Source of the DNA: Prochilodus magdalenae
Taxonomy: Eukaryota > Chordata > Actinopteri > Characiformes > Prochilodontidae
Length of the DNA stretch: 64,000 nucleotides
Assembly: GCA_024036415.1 (NCBI GenBank)
Contig: JAMWET010000904.1
Span: forward strand, 1-64,000
Reading direction: 5' to 3'
Shown: piece after piece, positions 1 through 11,560 of the stretch
How the letters are laid out: each line of letters begins with the position of its first letter
How positions within the stretch are numbered: position 1 is the stretch's first letter
The notes under the pieces: model-generated
Database searches by the model: none
Seen by the model: the letters and a program-made list of their open reading frames with translations, nothing else
Told to the model about the DNA's origin: nothing
Translations under genes and position numbers: made by a program

Positions 1-717
1 GATGACATTTTTCATAATCACTTTCCTAAATATCAAACTATTGGTATGTTTGAAATTGGTACCTTAGCATCTTTGAAAATGATCTAATCAGACTGCACCA
101 TTTCAGTTTCCCTTCAAAGAAAAATAACAACCAAGTAAATGTTTATATGGGAACGGTGGGAGGGAGAGAAAGGGAGAGTTTTGCTTGAGTGGACATTGAC
201 TAGATTAACTTGGGCGCATTGTGTTCCACCGTGATGTCCTCATTTGATCAATAAGAGCTCCACTGTGCCGTATAGTTTGATAGACTTTATCTCTCACTTA
301 GCTGATTTATCCTAATGTAGCTGTTCAGACCACTGAACTGAGGTAATGCTCAGCCTCCTCGTTCACCTCTGTGTAGCAAAACACGGCGCCACTTTTTCAA
401 ATGGCACACCCCCACGTACACTTATTGAGCGCTGCTTCACTGCAACTAAAATTGCTAAAATGGCCCACTACCCATTCATGAGCTGAGTCATTGTTCACAT
501 AGTGGATCTTCAATTTATTATTGAGTTTATCACTGTAGAATAGAATGTGCCCAGTACAGCAGTATGTTAACCCTTCGACGTCAAGGGTTATTACTGTGGA
601 TGTGATATTCTAGTAAAAATCAGTGAGGAAGCACTTAGGCCTAAATATTTCGGGGGTTAAATGTGAATAATAATATATATCCAACAATAATAATAGTAAT
701 AAAAAAAATTTATATGT

Positions 718-720
<3 letters not shown>
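1..720. other. AT-rich non-coding stretch, nothing recognised
   Basis: No open frame of substance, no repeat family and no RNA structure could be recognised. The right end becomes increasingly AT-rich towards the adjoining (TA)n tract. Confidence 0.6.

Positions 721-789
<69 letters not shown>
721..789. repeat. (TA)n microsatellite
   Basis: About 34 uninterrupted TA units. It produces an artefactual poly-Tyr/Ile reading frame that should not be taken as a gene. Confidence 0.98.
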
Positions 790-790
<1 letters not shown>

Positions 791-939
791 CATGCTTGTT
801 ATATATAAAGATTGTGATGGGAAAATATTTTTATTGGAAAAAATACAATACAATAGTTTCAATTGAAAAAAATACAATTAGCCTAATCCACTTTTTTTTT
901 TACATATATGTATATGTACACGGTCACATACCCACATAA

Positions 940-953
940 AAAATAAATAAATA

Positions 954-989
<36 letters not shown>

Positions 990-990
990 C
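940..990. repeat. Compound (AAAT)n/(AAT)n microsatellite
   Basis: Several AAAT units pass directly into about eleven AAT units, followed by AT-rich sequence. Confidence 0.95.
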
Positions 991-2831
991 ATATATATCA
1001 TTATATAATAATCATGATATACCCGTTCTGATAAGGATCTTGAACAAAATAATTAAATTACAGAGTACAAGAAACAAAATGATTAAAATATTAAAACGCC
1101 CAATAGTAAAGGATCCAATTGTGAGTTTGTCCTCCCATGCTATCTAGGCAGATGAGCAAGTGCTCTCATTGTTCAGGACTTCAGAAACTGGCCTGAAGAC
1201 CGTACACATCAAATTAACCACCAACATAATTAAGCCCTGGCAGTGAATCAATTCTGATTTTACTTAAATTGGAGTTGGGTATCCAAACCTGGTTTCAAAT
1301 GAGTCGTCCATTAAAGACATAACATTGTGATTCCACTTATTGCTTCCTACAAACATGTTTTAATTTTTCCTGTTCATGTAAAATATATGTTGCTATGGAT
1401 GCAGCCTTCCGGCCAAACCTGCACATTGTTTTTCCTTCTCCGGTAGCTGCACTACAGCTTTGTTGGAGGATAGATCAGGGGGAAGTGGTCAAAAGTGTAA
1501 AACCATGTGGAAGGTTTGATCTACAGTATTGTGAAGGCTATTAGGCTTTTGAATGTAGTTAAACACCATATTAATGAGTTCCACAGACGGTGCTAGCACC
1601 TCGCTAACACATCCAGTCTTTCTCTTTAGCAACGAAGGGAAATGAAAGAAAACTAAGCAACAGGAATACCCACAAGTGTCACCTAGCCTCAACTGCATAT
1701 GTAGTAGAAGCTGCATCCTTTTCCCTATTGTCCAGTCAGCGTTATTTAGGCATCAGCGCTTTATACTGTGTTTTGGGTGCTCTCAAATGGCTGTATGTAG
1801 TTAACTAGTAAATTTGATTTCAGTCTGTTTGGCCACCACATGAAGATAAAGGATAGAGATCTAGAGAACACAATCATGCTGTTTATTCGTTGTGCTAAAA
1901 AGCACTCTGATCTAAAAGGGTGCAGGAGTGGTGTGTCGTACCCTATGGGTAGTGTTGGGCGAGTGGCACGGCACGAGAACTGGGGATACTTCCCGTTCAC
2001 CTTTATTTACACGACGCAGACAGCTATTTACATATTCACAAGCGCGTACACTGAACGAAATACAAAACGACATATAACAGATTCTATATGCAGATGTAGA
2101 CAGATCAATGTCATAAAGATCTCTCTGTAAACACTCTCAGCCTGCTCATCTGGGCAAAAGTGACCCCATTATCCCTGTTGCATGATGTTATATTAAATTA
2201 GCCCCTCCCCCAGAATACTCCATTCTTACCTCGAGTAAAACAAAGATCACTCTTTTGGACCGTACGGGTAAAGACAAGTCACGGGTATGTATATACATAT
2301 TATAATATACACTGGTGATGTGTAGCTCTACATCATCACAATCAGGTATATATATTTTCATATTAGTGGGAGGTTAAAGTTCACATTGCACATCCCATCT
2401 CTTAAACTCAAGTACTGTCTAGACTCCAGAGTTTATCAGTTGTCAATACGAATGTGTCAGATGCTCAGTTTAAAAGTGGGACAATTGGTATTACCCAGAG
2501 GCCACTTCATCGCAGCATCGGTACTAGTAGATAAGCACCTCTCAAATCAAGTTCTCACGTTCTAGATACGACACTGACTGAATATGAGCCAGAGTCTACC
2601 CAGGAGCAGCATCCGCCACTCTATCTCAGGAATCTTCACTGAAATAGCCGCTATAAAGATGATAACATTCAAGCTGAAGTATATGTCAATACCTGCTTTC
2701 ACCTGCAGATTAACCATACTGAACATGCTTCAGAAACTTCAGCCGTCTGTCCTTACCATAGAACTGTAACATCCATTCAAAGAGAACCTTTTATGCTTAT
2801 CATTTTCAGTGTTAATAACTGTATTTGAAAT
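991..2831. other. Non-coding, no recognised feature
   Basis: Only short chance frames occur (the longest is 96 codons, plus strand 1840-2130). None shows a domain, codon bias or a conserved motif. Short AT-rich tracts with ATATAT runs lie near 2290-2360. No known repeat was recognised. Confidence 0.55.
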
Positions 2832-3154
2832 GTCCTTAAACAGGACGTTGTTCTCATACTTATAAACCTGTATTCACACTCTGTTAGAGCTCCTGTGTCT
2901 TTAAGCCCCGCCTCCCGATGAGGCCAGTATGCTCTGATTGATCAGATCACCAACTCTGTTCTGATTGGCCAACCATTCGCCAATCCCCACCCTCCAGTAG
3001 TTGCTGTGTGTTGTTTCTCCTAATGGTGTGCTAACCTTACATGCACACAAAGCTACAACGCACTATAGGAAAGCGGAGTAACAGGAATAGGTGGGCATAA
3101 TAGGTGGTCTTTAGAGTAGACCAATGTTAGGTTAGTGCTTATATGATATTAGAA
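2832..3154. repeat. Dispersed repeat X, copy 1 (about 325 bp)
   Basis: This block reappears in the same orientation at 5527-5852, by eye about 85-90% identical from the shared taaacagga start to the shared atgatattagaa end. It contains ctttaagccccgcctcc, tctgattgatcag and ggaataggtgggcataata. No terminal inverted repeat or coding frame is visible. It is probably a fragment of a non-autonomous element or an old segmental copy; its class is unknown. Confidence 0.85.
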
Positions 3155-3161
3155 CAGATGT

Positions 3162-3243
3162 GGTTGGTGTAGTTCAGTAGATAACATCACTACCCATCAG
3201 GGAGCCAACCCACATGTGAGAGACTGGGGTTTGAATCCCATGT
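3162..3243 (+). mobile_element. 5' tRNA-like part of a SINE (family A)
   Basis: It has a pol III A-box-like tggtgtagttcagtagata and a B-box-like ggtttgaatccca about 45 bp apart, matching the head of the full-length copy at 16803-17015. The rest of the element is missing: the sequence runs straight into a GT-rich microsatellite, which has replaced or been inserted at the body of the SINE. Confidence 0.75.
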
Positions 3244-3251
3244 GTGCACGC

Positions 3252-3304
<53 letters not shown>

Positions 3305-3329
3305 TGCATTTGCGTGTGTGCTTGCATTT

Positions 3330-3364
<35 letters not shown>

Positions 3365-3530
3365 CGTTTGCGTGTGCGTTTGCGTGTGTGTGTGTATGTG
3401 TGTGTGTGTATATATATATGAGTGTGTGTGTGTGTGTGTGTGTATATATACGAGTGTGTGTGTGTGTGTATGAGTGTGTGTGTGCGTGTGTGTGTGCGCG
3501 TTTGTGCGCGCGTGTGTGTATGTGTGCGAT
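3244..3530. repeat. Long compound (GT)n microsatellite
   Basis: Nearly 290 bp of alternating purine-pyrimidine sequence: a pure (GT)n block at about 3255-3302, then variant units (gcttgcattt, gcgtttgc), short TATATA inserts and further GT blocks. Such DNA can adopt left-handed Z-form. The overlapping poly-Cys/Val frames are artefacts. Confidence 0.97.
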
Positions 3531-4396
3531 TTAACTTCTAAAACATAGCAGGCTGTGGCCTAAAGCAATAACCCATGTGTTTCTTTCAATCTGAGACCGA
3601 GGCCTCCTCAAACAGTGCAGAACGGAGTGGGGCGAGAATGTCTTAAGGCGCACCACTGTAACCCCGTCTCCCCCCAGCCCTGGAGGCAAAAGACAATTTC
3701 AGTGACTTTCAGAAGACTTGACGATATTTCATTCTGCAGGCATCCACTCCTCCAAGATGAAACTGGTTGTTATGAGATGGAAGCAGATTAAAAAATACCT
3801 TGTCTCTGAAAACGTGGTCCAGTTATCTTGCCGTGTTCCACCGACTTGTTTTTAATACTGTTCTTTTATTTAATGTCTCGTACGCTGTCTGGCTTGGCAA
3901 CCCTTGGGGGGGGACAGGAAACCTTCATTGCTCTCTATGACGCAACGAACTGTGTTTCTGGGGTATGAGCTGCAATAAAAGCTTCCTCTGAGGATAAAGA
4001 CATCCAGTTTCATAAGCTTAATTCTAGAGCTGCTTGTCAAACGCAGCCTGAGCGAGTGTACGGTGTATGGAAATATTTCATGTCTACATTTTTTAATGGT
4101 TTTCTGATTATATATTTGTGTTGTATGGTGATGTATTTATGCTAGTTAATCTTTCACATCGTTATGATATGATTCTAAAAATGCACTGTATGGCAATAAG
4201 ATCACTGAACCAACAGTTAATTGGATTGAAGGGAATTGTACCTAATAGCATGAAATACATCCACAAGCATATATAACAGATGTCAATCAATATGGCATGG
4301 ACCGGACACATTTCTATGTGTAGGTGACATCACAGTTGGGTCAGCTTTGGTGGATGTCTTCCCCAGAAGAGAATTTCCCGTAGACTGGGTTTTTAG
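3531..4396. other. Non-coding, no recognised feature
   Basis: No frame or repeat family recognised; base composition is ordinary. Confidence 0.5.
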
Positions 4397-4527
4397 CCAC
4401 TGCTGGTAGGCCCGTATGACCTGTACGCTTCTATACACCTGCACATCTAGCTACTTCCTTCACAACATGGCATTTAGCACGCCCAAATACAATCACTTAT
4501 TTTAGCCAATCATTAACATCTGCTTTT
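4397..4527. repeat. Dispersed repeat Y, copy 1
   Basis: Diverged match to 25315-25449 in the same orientation: the shared order is (c)tggtag.cccgtatg, ctacacct gca...t.cagctac.tccttcaca, catgccc aaat, then cattaacatctgct. Both copies have no coding content. Class unknown. Confidence 0.65.
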
Positions 4528-4681
4528 TTTCATGCATCGATTAAGACATTCACTGCACTGTACCACCGCTTAGGGTAAAATAAATTTAGGAGATTATTGA
4601 TCCTGAAGGAAATCTCAGGCTATGAATTCCGTTGCACACACTGCAGGTATCATAGTCCCATTATCAATATACTAATATATA

Positions 4682-5212
4682 CAGGGGTTGGACAATGAAA
4701 CTGAAACACCTGGTTTTAGACCACAATCATTTATTAGTATGGTGTAGGGCCTCCTTTTGCGGCCAATACAGCGTCAGTTGGTCTTGGGAATGACATATAC
4801 TGCGTCCTGCACAGTGGTCAGAGGGATTTTAAGCCATTCTTCTTGCAGGATAGTGGCCAGGTCACTACGTGATGCTGGTGGAGGTTCGTCCTTCTTGGTG
4901 GTATGCTGACATTACCCTGGATACCGTGGCTCTTGATACATCACAAAGACTTGCTGTCTTGGTCACAGATGCGCCAGCAAGACGTGCACCAACAATCTGT
5001 CCTCTTTTGAACTCTGGTATGTCACCCATAATGTTGTGTGCATTGCAGTATGTTGAGCAGAACTGTGCTCTTACCTGCTAACTGAACCTTCACACTCTGC
5101 TCTTACTGGTGCAATGTGCAGTTAATGAAGATTGGCCACCAGGCTGGTCCAATTTAGCCATGAGACCTCCCACACTAAAATGACAGGTGTTTCAGTTTCA
5201 TTGTCCAACCCC

Positions 5213-5214
<2 letters not shown>
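4682..5214 (-). mobile_element. Internally deleted Tc1/mariner element with perfect 31-bp TIRs
   Basis: The first 31 bases (cagggg ttggacaatg...) are the exact reverse complement of the last 31 (5184-5214). From memory of a common teleost Tc1-like family with this TIR, the left side (4740-4883) holds the C-terminal end of the transposase gene and its stop, and the right side (about 4884-5180) holds the 5' untranslated region and the start of the gene. Everything between, including all three catalytic acidic residues, is missing; the junction lies close to 4882-4886. TIRs are intact, so the copy could be mobilised only in trans. The right end abuts a (GT)/(TA) microsatellite. Confidence 0.88.

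Positions 5215-5285
<71 letters not shown>
5213..5285. repeat. (GT)n-(TA)n microsatellite
   Basis: A short GT run leads into about 30 TA units immediately beside the right TIR of the Tc1-derived element, where a TA target duplication would be expected. Expansion of that TA is one possible origin. Confidence 0.97.
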
Positions 5286-5288
<3 letters not shown>

Positions 5289-5487
5289 CTTATTTGCAAA
5301 ATTACAAAATTAGCACCAAATAAGCAAATGCTAGCAAACCAGTGGGGTCTGAAGCAGGCTAACCAACCCCGAGCAAAAAGCATTGGCCAGTGTAGAGATC
5401 GATAACTCATGAGGGTAAAAGCCTCCAGTACTTTGTTTCAGTAACAGTTCATACATTATTCCGAGTGTTCAGAAAGAAAGCTGTGAG
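5286..5487. repeat. Local direct duplication, copy 1
   Basis: Same-orientation match to 6261-6442. Shared landmarks in order: atttgcaaaattagcacca, aagcaaatgctagcaa, ggtctgaagcaggctaac, gataactcatgagggtaaaa and cgagtgttcagaa. About 975 bp separate the copies, with repeat X copy 2 between them. Confidence 0.88.
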
Positions 5488-5526
5488 CGCTCCTTTAAAT
5501 TTTTAATTAATAAGAGATGCTTCAGT

Positions 5527-5852
5527 TTCCCTAAACAGGACATTGTTCTCATACTTATAAACCTGTATTCACTCTCTGTTAGAGCTCCTGTGTCTTTAAG
5601 CCCCGCCTCCTGACGAGGCTAGTGTGCTCTGATTGATCAGCTCACCCACTCTGTTCTGACTGGTCAACCACCAGAGAAATCCCCGCCCTCCAGTAGTTGC
5701 TGAGTGTTGTGATTCTCCTTATGGTGTGCAGAGCTTACATGCTCACAAAACTACCACGCACTAAAGGAAAGCAGGGAAACAGGAATAGGTGGGCATAATA
5801 GGTGGTCTTTAGTGTAGACCAGTGCTAGCCTAGCTCTCATATGATATTAGAA
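5527..5852. repeat. Dispersed repeat X, copy 2
   Basis: Same-orientation partner of 2832-3154, differing by scattered substitutions and small indels. Flanking sequences of the two copies differ, so this behaves as an inserted or transposed unit, not as part of a larger tandem duplication. Confidence 0.85.
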
Positions 5853-6260
5853 ACCCCATGGGGTGCTGAAAGAGTAGCATGACCTTAGATTTGGCCCCTT
5901 ATTTGCTTGTTTCTTTGTTGGGGGTTTGATATTTATAACACACAGTATTAAGTTCTTATAAGGGTAAAAATTTTAGCTGTCATTTTGCTGGACTGGTGGA
6001 ATGCAATGTGGTCAGTAGATAATGAACTAAATTTGCATCTAATTTACATATAAATATTTTCAATTGGTTTTTAAGGACAAAAACATAAACAAAATTCCTT
6101 CAAACCAATTTAAACCATAATAAATAATATCTCCTCTTATACTAAACACCAATGTGGTATGAAATGCAGGTTTAGAAGATTGTACTATGCTTATAGTACA
6201 TTGTTATAGTATATATAATACTACCACCACTAAACACGCAGGATGACAAATTCGACCCTT
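5853..6260. other. AT-rich non-coding spacer
   Basis: AT-rich sequence between repeat X copy 2 and the second local duplication copy; nothing recognised. Confidence 0.5.
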
Positions 6261-6442
6261 GTCTCATTTGCAAAATTAGCACCATATAAGCAAATGCTAG
6301 CAACCAGTTGGGTCTGAAGCAGGCTAACAACCCTCGAGGCATCAACCAGTGTAGAGATTGATAACTCATGAGGGTAAAAGCCTCCAGCAGTCTGTTTAAT
6401 AGTTTTTACATTATTTCGAGTGTTCAGAAGGAAACCTGTGAG
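6261..6442. repeat. Local direct duplication, copy 2
   Basis: Partner of 5286-5487, slightly shorter through small deletions. It ends at the same cagaa..gaaa.ctgtgag motif. Confidence 0.88.
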
Positions 6443-7884
6443 TTTGACATTTTAAATGAGATCAGGATCGTGACAGTAGGCTAAAGTATGTGGGAACAGC
6501 GCCCCCTTTCATTTTTGCTGTGCCATTCCAAACAACCACATCGAAAAATGGAGTGGCAGTAGAAAGGATAACTAGCATCTTCTGAGAGTCTTAAGTTCTT
6601 TAAGCCCACCTTGGTTCATTGTTAGCCTGGGACTTGTGATTTGTAGGCTCTATTATCCCAAATGCATTCATACCTACCTAGAGTCAGCCGATTTACATGC
6701 TGGTGCTGATGGAAATATTCTGATTCCTCTGTAGCCAGCGAATCCATTTTCCGCTCCGCTGGATCTCCAGACATTTGAATGTGTCTCTATCCAAAGCATG
6801 CTGGCAACTGAGGTTTGACCGGTACAACAAAGCGAGGCTGTCCTTAATCATTTCTACCTGGATGTTAACGCTTAGGCAGATTTGATCATCTGTGTGATTA
6901 AAGATAATATGCAATGGGCATCTTATCCATGTGCAAATGCCTCTATCTTTTGGAAACGACCTCCATCGAAAAGAGACGTCTCCTAGGGCTGGACATGTCC
7001 TCTATCAAGTTGACCAGCATGCTATAATTCACACTGGTTTGAAAGTCAATATTTTCTTGGCAGTCCCAACCGCTCGACAGGGTGGCATCGGCCCTCCGGC
7101 CCAGAAATGTTCCTAACCCAACAACCGGAGGCAATGGGCAGCTGTTCTCAGCTGTGGTGTGGCTGCCAACTGCTCTTGCCAAAGACTTGAGTGTTCTGTC
7201 CTCTTTTTTTGGAGCCTTGGGTATTCTGGCCATTCACCCTTCATCCCTTTCAGCGATGAACAACATGAGAAAATAATTCAGAGATTTCGCTGGCAACGCC
7301 AGTGCTGCTTGGGTCAGGTCCATCAGCCCTTGTTTCTTTAGGTAAGCAGCAGGCTTGCTTCTTGGTGGGGTTCTTTAATCATTAATGCACACAAAGTAAA
7401 CAAATCTTGTCATGTTCCAGAACACCGTGGAGGATTTTCTTACTTCATTATTAATTACACTGGGAGAGAAATGACAGGTGGAGATGTGCATGGGCACATT
7501 AAAGCAATCCTTCGGTGGCATTATTGGGAGAAGGCTCCAACTGTATTGTGCCATCGGAACCTGTTGACTCAACTCATTCGTATTCTGTGCTGGAGTGGGT
7601 AATCAGAAGTTGGGAGAACTCCCAGTGGACCGGAAGCATTTTGGGTCAGTCACTTTGGGCTAAGTAATATGAATTCATGCATATAAACACAAGAATATGC
7701 AAACAACCTGTTAAGCTAACAGATAGCTCTATATTTGTTGTGCTGTGGGGCCTTCTGCTAAAGTGGGACAGGCTGGGTTTGCTGATCAATTAGTGGCCAA
7801 GTCTTATTGCATTATGAATATGGCTGTGGTACCCAACTCACAATTTAGTTAGTGGAACTGAATTTAACTACACACCCTGTCAAA
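6443..7884. other. Single-copy-looking non-coding stretch
   Basis: No repeat family recognised. Several frames of 60-96 codons overlap on both strands between 6690 and 7340 but show no domain, and none is clearly longer than chance. The lower repeat density makes conserved non-coding sequence possible, but nothing in the window proves it. Confidence 0.45.
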
Positions 7885-8165
7885 AAGATAGTTGCGTCCA
7901 GTTAAAGATGACCCGCTGCTATTCTTAGTGACTCCATGACGGTCTTGCATGACCATTGCAATACTGACGTGGTGTTACGGTCAGTCGTTGTAATGACCTG
8001 CGTGCATGTAGTCCTGCTTCATGCAGTCATTTGCTAATCATGCTGGCACTAACAGGATGACTCATGGAGGGCATCACTACTCACTCAATGTCCACAATGG
8101 TGGCTGTTGAGTCAGTCAGGTAAAGTGATGAGGCCCATCCCTGTTTACATCACATGTCTCAGGAT
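7885..8165 (-). mobile_element. Tc1/mariner remnant (transposase middle)
   Basis: Aligns in parts with the minus-strand Tc1 remnant at 16388-16580: shared agtgactccatgac, gctggcac.aacaggatgact, catgga/aacggcatca and gcgataaggccc-like segments. It carries an extra insert of about 60 bp. Stops and frameshifts are frequent on the minus strand, so no function remains. Confidence 0.6.
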
Positions 8166-9526
8166 CTCAACCCCACCCACCAAGTTTCATTCCTGTCGGT
8201 TGATTCATTCTGGGTTTAATTTTTTTTTATTATTGTTTGCTATTATTTAGCAATCAGAGTTTCAGGGCTAATTTTGCATCGTCAAATAATAAAAATAAAA
8301 AGTCTGAGCAATAGAGAAATATAATCTGTGTCATAGATTATAGAGTCTGTGCATACTGAACTATGCAAGATTTGAATTGCGGCCTATTTAAATATAATGT
8401 CGGAGTACTGTATGGATTTGTGGTGTAATGAGTCAAGCAGTACACATGTTTCTTTTTAAAATAAGCCTTCTTTTATATTTCACTTCAAACTCTAAGTTTC
8501 CTGTGTGCTTTACATGTATATATTCTATAGTAAAGTAGGCCAGATGATTTCAGAATGTCTGGCAGTGTTGCATTCTGAGTCCTTTAAAAGATCCAAATGC
8601 TGCTAGGCTTTCATCTTCTTCTGAGATTAGGCTAAAGACCACATCAAATCAACCACTCAAATTCAGTTTCTCTTCAGTAAACCATCAGTACATGTTGTCA
8701 CTTGGATTTTTTTAAAGAAAGGACAGATAGTACAGCTAGATTTTTTCTTTTATTATATATTAATTAATTTAATATATTAAATTGACAATTCCCCAAAAAT
8801 TCCATTTTTATTACACAAAATTGTTATTAATATCTCCTGTGTGACTTAAAATTACAGTTCTCTAAAAATGTTATTCTTTTTATTTAGTTTTATCCTTAGA
8901 GCCTTTTGTATTTCACAAAATTAATAGGTGGGCCAGTGAGGTTAAAAAGGTTGAAGGAATTTTGTAATATGTGACGCAAAGCATTGATCATAAAATAAAA
9001 AGATTGTGCCAATGAAAGATTGGTTCTGTACCAAAAACCCAAAAAAATAATGGCAAATAAAAAAAGATCGTGTGCAGGGGAGTGTGTTTTTCTTTCTAGA
9101 ACCCAGGAGCAAAAAAAGCTGAAAAGGCTGCTCTGGTGTGTCGATTTTAAACCATTTTAAATTTCTTTTTCAATCTTAAGTGAATTCTTCAAGATAACGT
9201 GCCCACTACGGTCCACAGGCTCAACAAAGAACTCGAGGACCACCAAAGGGTACTTTGCACCCCACTTGTAGTCCATGGCCCATTGTTTGAGAAAGGTATG
9301 GCTGAATGCCTCATTAAATGTGATGTCTGTTTTTGAATTTTGTAAGCTGATGTCTGTTTTATCCAGTTACTGCAGTACATGCTGACTGACCAAAACAGCT
9401 TGACTCGAATCTCCTGTCCTGACTGATGATTTAACTCATCAAAAATTCAGGAAGTAGCCCTAATGAACATTCTATAAAATGAAACCTGTGTAAAAAAATA
9501 TTTAAAAATATATATTCTGTTTTTAT
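8166..9526. other. AT-rich non-coding stretch
   Basis: Strongly AT-rich, with short poly-T and poly-A tracts. No repeat family or credible reading frame was recognised. Confidence 0.5.
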
Positions 9527-9547
9527 ATTTTATATATATATATATAA
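9527..9547. repeat. Short (TA)n tract
   Basis: About ten TA units directly beside the end of the MITE that starts at 9550. Confidence 0.9.
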
Positions 9548-9549
9548 AA

Positions 9550-9755
9550 CGTTGCTGTCCAGAGAAAAACAGGTATCTCCAAAATGGCAACTTTACAGGA
9601 GAGGCCAAAAACCTCATTTAATTTGAATGGAAGTCAATGGAACCAGACGTCTTTCCAAGCAGTTTTGGGTCATTTTTGTCAGTCCATTCTTCATGAAATT
9701 CACAGCCAGTGTAAACAGCAGCTCATGTGATCCAATTAAGCATAAAAGTAAAAAT

Positions 9756-9760
<5 letters not shown>
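9550..9760 (-). mobile_element. MITE family M, copy 1 (one end lost)
   Basis: Opposite orientation to the copies at 23689-23943, 24217-24471 and 50006-50260. It starts with the terminal sequence gttgctgtccagagaaaaac and retains the internal landmarks gccaaaaacctcattt, gtcaatggaaccagacgtct and gcataaaagtaaaaat. The far terminal repeat is missing: homology stops where a (TA)n microsatellite begins. Confidence 0.85.

Positions 9761-9761
<1 letters not shown>

Positions 9762-9821
<60 letters not shown>
9762..9821. repeat. (TA)n microsatellite
   Basis: About 30 TA units occupying the position where the missing end of the adjacent MITE should be. Confidence 0.97.
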
Positions 9822-9823
<2 letters not shown>

Positions 9824-10734
9824 TTATATATTTTTTTTTTATATTTAATATTTGTTTGCAGAGGCTACAGTGCAACATAATAACAAATGTGCAAAAAATG
9901 TCCAAAAATCCAGATGTATCAATTCATTTTCAGAACTCAACAGATCTTGTAATTTGATTAGGGATCTTCCAACATTTGCATATGACTGTAGGTGGTACAA
10001 ATTAGCTATTAGCATTTCTTGTTGGCTTTTCTCTCATCTTAGAGGTGTTAGACCTATTCCTACTAGTTTTCAGCGGTGATGTTTCTTCACTCATTGACAG
10101 CACAGCTAAGCACATATCGGTCCGCTGTCTTGATAAGGTCAGCACCCTGCTGACTGTCTGCTGGTCCAGCCTCTGATTATGCAGAATACTGCCCTGCATA
10201 CAGGATATAACTAGTTTGATCTTCTCAGGAACATTTTAAATGCGTACAGCCTTTAATTTAAAACTACCGGGAGGAACTATATGGACAAGCTATTTTTATT
10301 TATTTATTCATTTGATTTTTATTTCTACTGAGAATGCATCTGATTTGTGCTTGGCGTCAGTGAAATCATGGCAACCAAGAGTGTCCGCTGGAGTTTAGAA
10401 ACACCCACAGTTGACAAGTGAACAGTGATTTGGATGACAAGAGGCAAAACGATGGCTCTAGTGTGAATGTAGAGAGACAGATCTACTTACTAGTATTTTC
10501 CTGTTGCCATTTAGTGTGTATGGAGTCAGGGGCCTTATTTCAAATCGCTTCTCATTGACCTAGGCTCACCACTTGGAGGCGCTAGCTATGCAACTTTTGT
10601 GATACAAATCATTTTTGTTGCTGGAATTTGCATAAGGCTTTCTATGTGTGAATGTAATGATGATATACGGTGTGTAAGTGATTACAATGTTAGAGGGAAC
10701 AGATAAGTTAATGGAGAAACTGTTCAATTGAAAG
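9822..10734. other. Non-coding, no recognised feature
   Basis: No frame above chance and no repeat match recognised. Confidence 0.5.
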
Positions 10735-11560
10735 TGGCTCTAGTACCCTGTTGGGCTGCCCCTAGCCTGGATACAAGAGGAGATACAGTTGGGCATAGAG
10801 GCATACAGCTTCCGTATGGCATCCTGCAGCTCATTCGCCCACAGATGTTGCAGCTGGGCCTGAAGATATTGCAGACTCATAGGTTGCCAAAGCTGGCTTC
10901 ACAGCTAGCACCATAAATGCTCCACTGGCGACAAATCTGGCGACCAGGCAGGCCAAGGAACTGTTGGAATCTGTTGATGACGTTCCTGGGAAGCGCTTGT
11001 TCTCTGTGGGCGAGCATTATCCTGCTGAGAAATGGCAGTTGTTTGGTAAGCCCCCAGTTATAGGCAACACACGTGGCCGGAGCATGTACCGCACATGTCA
11101 CTGAGCTGTCAGTGCCCCTCGCATCATTACTAGGGTTGAGCGACTGTTGTATGCGATTGCTCCAGAGATCTTCACACCAACAGTTGGGGCAGTGGGTCGC
11201 TCCACAGCAAAGGCAGGAGTGAAGCTCTCACCATGATGCTTCCATACTCAAACCCTAGCTTCATCGGGGCCCAAATAGAACCTGGTTCCAGTCTGTAACA
11301 CAGTTGCAAACGAAGGCATCGGTGGCGGGAGGTCAATAGCGGGAAACGTAGTGGGTGCCGTGACACCAAATGTCTTTCTGTTAAGCACCTTGAAGTGGTC
11401 CGGGCAGCGACAGGGGTGTGTAATAAAGGGGCTACCTGTGGCTGGATGGTGGACATGGAAACTATGGGAGATGCTCATGCTTGTCAACGGTTTAAACGAT
11501 CCGCTCTTATGGTGGTCTTCCTAAGACCTAACTGCACGCCAAGTTTTGCATAAGTCCGTC
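10735..11560 (-). pseudogene. Tc1/mariner transposase, frameshifted
   Basis: On the minus strand a DDE transposase can be followed across frames. The first catalytic Asp lies in a DEARV motif (plus 11249-11265), followed by an RASLLPLLWSD-like segment. The second Asp lies in the QQDNARP motif (plus 11008-11027). A frameshifted version of the usual PWPA.SPDLSP block follows, and the C-terminus has AIRKLYASMP (about 10810-10825) and ARGG, ending in a stop near 10740. Frameshifts break the frame at several points, so it is inactive. It is the longest transposase relic of its type here. Family assignment rests on the QQDNA and terminal SMP...GG motifs. Confidence 0.82.

Noticed and set aside
663..866. 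Open frame rich in Tyr-Ile over the (TA)n tract; similar frames at 5132-5405, 9627-9957, 52078-52387 and 53069-53308
   Set aside because: Translation of dinucleotide repeats; no sequence outside the repeat supports a gene.
3216..3534. Two Cys-Val repeat frames
   Set aside because: Artefacts of the (GT)n microsatellite.
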